Shown here in pieces: positions 56,815 through 64,000 of a stretch of 64,000 nucleotides of DNA; the first letter of the stretch is position 1, and each line of letters opens with the position of its first letter. The notes under the pieces were generated by a model that searched no databases, was not told where the DNA came from, and saw only the letters and a list, made by a program, of their open reading frames with translations. The stretch lies in NCBI GenBank assembly GCA_029255685.2, contig CM055318.2:5213001-5277000 (forward strand), given 5' to 3'. The DNA comes from Silene conica (Eukaryota; Streptophyta; Magnoliopsida; Caryophyllales; Caryophyllaceae). Position numbers and translations under genes: made by a program.

Positions 56815-59688
56815 ATGACTGGCAACGACTCATCTTCCCCGACAAAACTTCATCCCGTCTACTCTGTATCCAATATTCAACATAAGGTACGAGTCCTCGA
56901 CGGTGTCAAAGTTCCCTACTCCTCGTGGGTTAAACTCTTCAAACTTCACGCTCGTGGGTACAAGGTGTTGCATCACATCGATGGCACACCCGCGCCGGCT
57001 AAAACCGCGACCAACTACTCCGATTGGTGTGAGATTGACGCTCATGTCCTCCAATGGATCTATGGGACCCTTAGCGATGATCTCCTCTCACGGGTCCTCG
57101 AAGATGAATCTACTGCGTATGCCGCTTGGGAACGTGTGAAAAATATTTTCACCAATAATAAAGGCGCTCGAGCCGCTGCTCTGGAAACTGAGTTTTCTAA
57201 TCTTAAACTCACTGCCATGCCCTCTCTCGAATCCTACTGCCAACGCCTTAAAGAGTTGGCTGGGCAACTCAAAGATGTTGACGCTGCTGTTTCCGATCAG
57301 CGTCTCGTTTTACAATTGGTACGTGGCCTTCCCAAAGAATATGACACAACGGCTGCGTATATCAATCAAACATTGCCCGACTTCACTGCTGCTTGCAGCA
57401 TGTTGGAGCTTGAACAACATCGTCATGCTGTCCGTGACGAACCTCCCACTGCTCTTATTGCGCCCTCTTCTCCAGGCCCTGATGCCCCTGATGAAGCCTC
57501 CCCACCACCTCGCTCCAATTCCCGCGGTCGCAACCAGAAGCATCAGAATCGCAATGGTGGACGCTCCAATAATCGTGGTTCCAACAAGTCTCAATCGCAA
57601 CCCAATCAATCCAATTGGACCCGGGTGCAATGGTCTCCACCACCATGGCCATCTCCATGGGCTGTACCCCCGTGCCCCTACCCTACTCAGCCTGGCTGGA
57701 GCACGCCGTGGCAACCATGGTCCTCCAATCCTCCCAATCGCGCTGCCTCTTCCTCACGCTCCTCCTGGAAACCCCCTTCGTCTGGCAGTTATAACCACCC
57801 GGCCCAGGCTTACATGACTGAGACAGAGGCCCCTCAAGCCACGGATATTGCACAAGCGTTCCAAGCTTTGTCTTTCAATCCGTCTGATGGTCAATGGTAT
57901 ATGGATACGGGCGCTACATCCCATCTCACTGCGGATCCAGGTACTTTCACTCCCTCCTCTAAAGTCTCTAACATTCGGTCTATTTTTGTCGGCAATGGCC
58001 ATACTATTCCAGTTCAGGGCACGGGTACCTCCACCATTCCCACACCAGACCGCCCCTTAACCTTACACAACGTCCTTTACACCCCACACATCATCAAAAA
58101 CCTCATCTCGGTTCGTCAATTCACCAAAGATAATCACGTTTCCGTTGAATTTGACCCCCTTGGTTTTTCTGTGAAGGATCTCCGGACTGGGACGACGATT
58201 CTGAGGAGCAATAGTCATGGCGAACTCTATCCCGTGTCATCCACCACCACGTCTTCTGCCCCCCTGCCATTTGTTGGTCTCACCTCCTCTTCATGGCACC
58301 ATCGCCTCGGTCATCCTAGCCCCGCCGTTCTTCGTAGTCTTCGCACTTCATCTTTTATTCTCTGTAATAAGGAGCCCGACTCCAAAATTTGTCCCTCTTG
58401 TCAAATTAGCAAACATCGTCGCTTACCTTTTGTTCAGTCCAATTCGTTTTCTTCTGCTCCCTTTGATATAATCCATGCCGATTTATGGACTTCCCCCATT
58501 AGCAGTCATACGGGCTATAAATACTATCTCGTGCTTATCGATAATTTTACCCAATTTGTATGGGTTTATCCACTTAAGTTTAAAACCGAAGTCTTCGCTA
58601 AATTTCTACATTTTCACAAATACGTAACCACTCAATTTTCCTGTCCAATTAAAGCTTTCCAATGCGATCTCGGTCGCGAGTTTAATAATAATGAGTTTCG
58701 AACCTTTGCTAATACAAATGGTCTCATCTTTCGTTTCTCCTGCCCACAAACTTCACCCCAAAACGGAAAATCCGAACGAATGATACGCCGTCTCAATGAA
58801 ATAGTACTGGCCCTCTTAACACACGCATCTTTACCCCCGAAATATTGGGTTGATGCCCTCCATACTGCCGCCTATCTCCATAACATTTTACCCAGCCGTC
58901 TTCTCCAAAATCGCTCACCCACTTCCGCCCTCTTCCTCAAAGAACCCTCGTACGATCATTTACGTGTGTTTGGTTGTGTCTGCTATCCGAATTTATCTGC
59001 CAAACGACCCCATAAACTTGCCCCTCGTTCCACCCCGTGCGTCTTTCTTGGATACCCCACTGAAAATCGCGGGTACAAATGTCTTTCCTTAGCCACAAAT
59101 AAAATCATCCTCTCTCGCCATGTCACGTTCGATGAGTCCGTCTTCCCGTTTGCGTCCTCCTTCACTGTTAAACCCGACACCTATTCCTTCCTTGGCCCCT
59201 CCGACGACCTACCACCCACATATATTTTGGACCACTGTGCCCCAACCTCCGCCCACCAGCCTACCCAGCCTGCCCAGCCCCCCATTACCCCTGCTCACGC
59301 TACACCAACACCGCCCCTGCCCCAATCCCCACCACCCTCACCTACCGTTGTTCCCCTCCCCTCCCCTGTCCCTTCCTCCACCACCTCTCCTGCCCCACCC
59401 TCTTCTACCGCCACCCCTGCCCCTCCTCCCCCACCGCCTCCTTTGCCCACCCACAGAATGACCACCCGCGCCATGAATGGCATTTTCAAACCCAAGGTCC
59501 TTACCACCACCTCGACTCCCTCGGTCAGTCCCCTTCCCAAAAGTCCCCACCTTGCCCTTCGTGACCCGAACTGGAATGCGGCAATGCAGGCCGAATTTAG
59601 TGCCTTACAGGGGAATCATACCTGGGATTTGGTACCCCCGTCCCAAGGATGCTTCTATTATTCGGTGTATGTGGCTTTTTCGTCATAA
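56815..59688 (+). pseudogene. Copia B gag-protease-integrase frame, broken in pol
   Basis: 957-codon frame. Gag polypeptide domain at about residues 30-210; an Arg/Asn/Gly-rich then Trp/Pro-rich segment (about 225-320) stands where other copia elements have a zinc knuckle. The protease active site WYMDTGATSHLT is at about 361-372, the integrase zinc region (HRLGHPS, CPSCQISKH) at about 495-540, and the integrase core (ADLWTSPI, CDLGREF, NGKSERM) follows to about 665. After a long Pro-rich stretch (about 805-885) the frame enters the beginning of the reverse transcriptase, but is lost after a run of five C at 59635-59639 and closes at 59688. Confidence 0.88.
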
Positions 59689-61084
59689 GTACAGGTCCGA
59701 TGGTACCCTTGAGCGGTATAAGGCTCGACTCGTCGTCAATGGCAAAACTCAACGCATTGGAATTGATTGTGACGAGACTTTCAGCCCTGTCGTCAAACCC
59801 ACTACTATTCGTACCGTTCTCAGTCTTGCGGTTACTCGTTCTTGGCCCATTCACCAATTGGATGTCAAGAATGCGTTCCTTCATGGCGACCTTGCCGAGA
59901 CGGTCTTTATGCATCAACCCCCTGGATTTGTCGACCCCACGACTCCTCACCATGTTTGTCGGTTACGCAAATCGCTTTATGGTTTGAAACAGGCCCCTCG
60001 TGCCTGGTATCAACGTTTCGCTACCTTCATTTTGTCGCAGGGATTTATTAGCAGCTTATGTGACTCCTCCTTGTTTATCTATCACAAAGGGCCTGCCGTC
60101 GCTTACATTCTACTCTATGTGGACGATATTGTCCTAACCGCGTCCAGCCCGTCCCTTGTGCGCCGTATTATCACTGATCTATCTCGGGAATTTTCTATGA
60201 CTGATTTGGGTACCTTACACCACTTTCTGGGAATTACTGTCACTCGGAATTCTGGGGGTTTGTTCCTTTCCCAGCAGCAATATGCCGCGGATATTCTTGG
60301 CCGTGCAAATATGTCGAACTGCAATCCCACCACTACTCCTGTCGACACTGGCGCTAAACTGAGTGCCACTGCCGGTCCTCCGGTTTCTGATCCCACACTT
60401 TACCGCAGTCTCACCGGGGCTCTGCAATACTTAACGATCACTCGTCCCGACATTTCTTATGCGGTCCAACAAGTCTGTCTCTTCATGCACTCTCCTCGTG
60501 AACCGCATCTCCATTTTCTTAAACGGATTTTGCGCTATTTAAAGGGCACTTTGGATCATGGTCTCTCCCTTACACCGTCCAGCGCTACCACGCTCACTGC
60601 TTACTCGGACGCTGATTGGGGCGGCTGTCCCGACTCTCGCCGATCCACCTCGGGGTATTGTGTCTTCCTTGGTGATAATCTGGTCTCCTGGTCCGCCAAA
60701 CGCCAGCCCACGATCTCTCGTTCTAGCGCTGAGGCCGAGTATCGCGCCGTTGCCAATGCGGTCGCTGAGACAAGTTGGTTGCGAAATCTTTTGCTTGAAC
60801 TTCGTGTTCCTGTTCCTCGCGCCACGCTTGTATTCTGTGACAACGTATCTGCCGTCTACTTATCCACTAATCCGGTCCAGCATCAGCGTACTAAACACAT
60901 TGAATTGGATATCCATTTCGTCCGTGAAAAGGTTCAGGTTGGTCTTGTTCGTGTCTTACACGTCCCTTCCGAGTATCAATATGCCGATATTTTCACTAAA
61001 GGGTTGCCCCATCATCTCTTTATTCGGTTCCGTTCCAGCCTGAGCGTTCGTCCTCCTCCCGCTCCGTCTGCGGGGGAGTATTAG
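59477..61084 (+). pseudogene. Copia B reverse transcriptase-RNase H frame
   Basis: 535-codon frame in a different phase from the preceding one and overlapping it by about 210 bases; true similarity to reverse transcriptase begins near 59640, where the other frame loses it, so the part before is a shadow. It has KARLVV, the QLDVKNAFLHG motif, YGLKQAPRAWY, the catalytic YVDD (60117-60128), RNase H motifs (YSDADW, SSAEAEYRA) and DIFTKGLP. The stop is just inside the 3' LTR. The break is a one-base length change within a C run. Confidence 0.88.
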
Positions 61085-61251
61085 TTAATATGTACAGAGT
61101 ATAGTAAATATGTACAGAGTACTTAGACTAGTGCAATTAGTGCTACGGATATCCTTTGATATTCCTATGTATATCAGTTATGTATGCTATGTAATTAAGC
61201 TATATAATGATAGAGATCTCTCCCCAATAATCAGGGGATTACAATCTAACA
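61079..61251 (+). repeat. Copia B 3' LTR
   Basis: Identical to the 5' LTR except C at 61154 for A at 56619. It is followed by the target duplication aacgg. Confidence 0.95.
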
Positions 61252-61256
61252 AACGG

Positions 61257-61720
61257 TTCGAGTCATTTAGATCAAATCATTTCATTTCAATTCATCGTAC
61301 CCTTAATAAAACATTAACACCCAATCTTAAATCTTAAACCATAACTTTTTTTAAAAAAAACATATAAAAAAACAGCTACTCACACAATCTATGACAGGTC
61401 AACTACTACCACACGGGTAGATACCACAAAAGCAAACACTGCTCCTTAAACATTTTACTTTCATCCTATCTTCCCTTGTTAATACTATTTAATCCGTCGT
61501 AAACTTACCAGATATACCCATCACAAAATCTTACTCATGATTAAAAATAATAATAAATAAAGGTTGACCTAGAGAAATAGTCTGTCCCCAGCGTTATTGA
61601 AAGACCTACACGATAAAAGATAACAAATATTTAGTTTCTATTTTCTACGTTATATCTCCCACTAATTTAACAACAGACGGTATTTCAACGGACCTACTAA
61701 TAAAAAAATAACAGTAAATC
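61257..61720. other. Intergenic, no gene seen
   Basis: AT-rich. No feature could be supported apart from scattered A runs. Confidence 0.5.
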
Positions 61721-62197
61721 TTTTAAGAGACCGCCTCTCACAACTTATTGAGAGAGACTATTGTACAAATTTAAAAAATGACGATACTAAAACTAATATA
61801 ATAGGAAATCACTATTAAAAATGAGTAGGTCTCCTGAGAGACCGCCCCTCAATAAGATTATTGAGAGACTATTGTACAAAATTAAGAAAAAGTGGTACTA
61901 AAGGTAATAAAATAGGTACAAATCCTGACTAAAGATGAACTTAGTACATTTATTATGTAAATAAGTACGAAATTACTATGGTACAATTAATCATAAAAGG
62001 GTCACAAAATACAAATAAATTGGTACAAAAGAATGGTCTCTCAATAATTTATTGAAAGACCGTCTCTCCTAAGTTTTAGTGATTAAAAATAAAATAAGTA
62101 CTTATTATGGTAACACTAATGACAAAATAGTCACAAAATACAAATAAAAGCGTACAAAAAAATAATCTCTTAACAATTTATTAAAAAACCGTCTGTC
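61721..62197. mobile_element. Outer MITE with GAGAGACCG ends, interrupted
   Basis: The left arm aagagaccgcctctcacaac...gactattgtacaaa and the right arm gtacaaaaaaataatctctt...aaccgtctgtc are imperfect inverted copies. Its interior (gtcacaaaatacaaataaa) equals that of the inner element. It is split by the inner element at 61826-62073. Confidence 0.65.
61826..62073. mobile_element. Inner MITE of the same family
   Basis: About 50-bp inverted ends: left taggtctcctgagagaccgc...attgagagactattgtac, right gtacaaaagaatggtctctc...gaccgtctctcctaag. It sits inside an older member of its own family. The target duplication could not be fixed. Confidence 0.75.
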
Positions 62198-62215
62198 AAT
62201 TTCTAATGAAAAATA

Positions 62216-62380
62216 GTAAGTATTGCTTGTGACGGGTTACCATTTGTGATGGATATTTTGTGAGATAAAATGGATACGGGTAGTGGGGAAAGGGGATCAC
62301 ATGAATAGTGTCGGAGAGAGAAAAAATTGGTATTTTGTGAAAGGAAGCGATATAGCGCCGTCACAGATGAGAATTTGCAA
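62216..62380 (+). mobile_element. MITE of the CGTCACAAG family
   Basis: Opposite orientation to the copy at 22407-22600: gcttgtgacggg, then atggatattttgtgagataa, ggggatcacat, gagagagaaaaa and the ending gccgtcacagatgagaattt. The ends are approximate. Confidence 0.65.
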
Positions 62381-62506
62381 ATAAAAAAACAATAAAAAAA
62401 GAAAGGTAGATCTAGAGATTTGAAGTAGGGACAAGTCTTGAAGTGGTAATATAATTGGACCAACAAAATCCAACGGATGAAAGAAAAGAACAACACGTAA
62501 ACACAG

Positions 62507-62616
62507 AAACCCTAAACCGTCAGATCAAAAATGTCAAGGGTTTTAATCAACACAACTCCGTGAACTCCCTCTCATATTCCCCATTCAAAGAACATCCCAC
62601 CATCTTCATATATAAA
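62507..62616 (+). promoter_or_regulatory. Putative promoter of a gene running off the right edge
   Basis: A telo box AAACCCTAA at 62507-62515, common in promoters of growth and translation genes, lies about 100 bases upstream of a TATA box (ATATATAAAC, TATAAA at 62611-62616). It is followed by a CT-rich start region. Inferred from sequence only. Confidence 0.5.
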
Positions 62617-62640
62617 CCCAAACATCTTCTCATTTTTTCT

Positions 62641-62757
62641 CTCCTTTTCTTCCTTCTGCTCCTGACTACATCCTTATACACAAACCCACTCTTCTCTTTC
62701 CCCAATCTTCTGGAAGGATTTTCTGTTTTTTTTTCACTTTAATCTCACTTTTCCCAG
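62641..62757 (+). other. Putative non-coding first exon (5' UTR)
   Basis: About 117 bases, CT-rich (ttttctctccttttcttcc...), starting roughly 25-30 bases after the TATA box and ending in a good donor site TTCCCAG|GTAATT at 62757/62758. Plant genes with long 5' leader introns often look like this. The short open frame over this region (62455-62742) has no known similarity. Confidence 0.45.
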
Positions 62758-64000
62758 GTAATTTTTTAATTTTTTTAATTGGGTTTTGTTGATTTTGTAT
62801 TTTTTTACTGTTATGAGTGTAGTTCAATTGGGTTTTATTGTTTTTATTGAATTGAATGTCGGTTGGTTCGATGCAGTTCTCGACGCAATTTTCATTTTCA
62901 TTCCGTATGAGTTGTAGTTCAATTGGTTTTTTTTTTTTTTTTGGTGACTTGGTTTTTGTTATTAGTCAAAACCCATGATTTTTTCCTGCTAAAATCATTT
63001 GATGAATTCATCTAAGATACATTTTTTCCTGAAAGTTTCAATCTTTTCCAACTGGGTCCGAATCATTTGTTTACCTTTGATTAGAATACCCGTTCCTAAG
63101 AATTAAAAAAAATGAAGAATAATTGGAATGAATGAATTTGTAAATTTACATTTTTTCCTGGAAGTTTCAATCTTTTTCCAACTGGGTCCGAATCATTTGT
63201 TTACCTTTGATTAGAATACCCGTTCCCAATAATTAAAAAAAAATGAAGAAATGATGGAATGGATGAAATTATAAAGTTAAATTTTTCCTGAAAGTTTCAA
63301 TCTTTTTCCAACTGGGTCGGAATCATTTGTTTACCTTTGATTAGAATACCCGTTGCAAAGAATTAAAAGAAAGTGAAGAAATTAATGGAATGGATGAATT
63401 AATGATATTCTTTGCTAAAATTACTGATGAATGTATCAAAGTTTCAAATTTCCCCAATTCCCTGACCAAATCTCCGTCCTAGTCAATTGTTTACCTTTGC
63501 ATAGAATACCCTAGAAAATAATTGAAAAAATAGTAAATAAATGATTGGAACGGATGAATTACTGATTTTTATTGGTAAAATTACGTGACGAATTAATCAA
63601 AGTTTCAATCTTTCCCCAATTTCCTAACCAAATCTCCGTCCCCGTCAATTGTTTACCTTTGCATAGAATACCCTAGCGAAGAATTTTAAAAAAAAGTAAA
63701 TAAATGAATGGAACTGATGAATTATTGATTTTTATTGGTAAAATTACGTGACGAATTAATCAAAGTTTCAATCTTCCCCATTTTCGTAACCAAATTTTGG
63801 TTGTTATACAACGACACGATTCGTGTATTATAACCAAGAGAGGTTGGATACTTTTTCAAGGTTGTGATGTGTGAGTATGTTTCAATGCGCTGTCATGTTC
63901 AAATTCCTTGGTGGTTAAGGACTTGTATTTGTTTTCGGATATTTTATTTCGTCATTTTATTATATAAGCATTTAATTTTAATTGGTATAGTATTCTAAGA
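62758..64000 (+). other. Putative first intron, open at the window edge
   Basis: T-rich, intron-like sequence with no supported coding frame up to the end of the window. About 780 bases of it are the minisatellite listed separately. Confidence 0.4.
63020..63800 (+). repeat. Minisatellite, 130-bp then about 161-bp units
   Basis: The shared core gtttacctttg.. tagaataccc is found at about 63069, 63199, 63329, 63489 and 63650. The first three units are spaced exactly 130 bases and share tccaactgggtc(c/g)gaatca. Later units are about 160-163 bases, share ccaaatctccgtcc and caaagtttcaatc, and include an extra segment ttttattggtaaaattacgtgacgaattaat. A sixth unit begins at about 63760 and breaks off. 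Confidence 0.85.

Larger units (their letters stand above)
56544..61251 (+). mobile_element. Copia retrotransposon B (RE1/Ale-type), near full length
   Basis: 4708-bp Ty1/copia element with both LTRs (56544-56716 and 61079-61251, 173 bp each, one mismatch at 56619/61154) and a perfect 5-bp target duplication aacgg (56539-56543 and 61252-61256). The primer-binding site TGGTATCAGAC is at 56717-56727, and the polypurine-like cgggggag is at 61071-61078. Domain order is gag, protease, integrase, reverse transcriptase, RNase H. Short LTRs and a gag without a zinc knuckle fit the RE1/Ale (Retrofit) lineage. One frameshift separates the two long frames, so this copy is probably not autonomous despite its youth. 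Confidence 0.95.

Noticed and set aside
57310-57714. Antisense and alternate frames in copia B (for example 134 codons at 57310-57714)
   Set aside because: Shadows of the GC-rich gag frame; no domain, while the plus frame carries known copia motifs.
62455-62742. 95-codon open frame at the right end
   Set aside because: It spans a likely TATA box and a CT-rich leader; composition is that of promoter/UTR sequence.
63020-63800. CRISPR-like regular array
   Set aside because: Units are 130-163 bases with no short identical repeat and unique spacers, and the genome is a plant's; it is a minisatellite.

Overview
This window is nuclear DNA of a flowering plant, and the gene set and repeats point to a eudicot. 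Split genes with GT-AG introns encode organelle-targeted plant proteins, and the spaces between them are filled with MITEs, SINEs, a Helitron and Ty1/copia retrotransposons. No bacterial-type operon, CRISPR array, rRNA or intact tRNA gene was seen. The order Caryophyllales would fit the repeat flavour, but the sequence does not prove it.

Left part (1-22 kb): a plastid ATP phosphoribosyltransferase gene of histidine synthesis (HISN1, 11 exons, + strand) converges with a plastid NFU-type iron-sulfur scaffold gene (NFU2/NFU3-like, 4 exons, - strand). Upstream of NFU, in the same direction, lies a WD40 gene of the RID3/WDR18/Ipi3 type (8 exons, - strand). Introns and spacers here carry a SINE with an 18-bp target duplication, a hAT MITE with a perfect 8-bp duplication, and a nested pair of hAT-type MITEs.

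Middle part (22-40 kb): an AT-rich spacer holds a 1.3-kb non-autonomous Helitron with both ends recognisable. It is followed by an intronless PORR-domain gene (WTF9-like, + strand) and a tandem pair of vicinal-oxygen-chelate (glyoxalase I-like) genes. The second copy of the pair has taken up MITEs since the duplication. Two tRNA-type SINEs lie tail to tail near 37.9 kb.

Right part (40-64 kb): a damaged copia element has the odd order internal region - LTR - primer-binding site. Next comes a 7-exon bromodomain gene whose first exon codes for about 22 copies of a Ser/Lys/Gly-rich repeat, then a young copia element of RE1 type (173-bp LTRs differing at one base, perfect 5-bp target duplication, one frameshift in pol). 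The window ends in what looks like the promoter, non-coding first exon and first intron of a further + strand gene whose coding part lies outside; that intron carries a long minisatellite.

The genes do not form one pathway. HISN1, NFU and the PORR protein work in organelles, RID3 in the nucleus/nucleolus and the bromodomain protein on chromatin. Nothing here clearly amounts to an undescribed biological system; the most notable points are the repeat-rich bromodomain protein, the diverging VOC pair, and the unusual transposon structures. Exon borders were set by hand from GT-AG sites, reading frame and family similarity, without transcript data.
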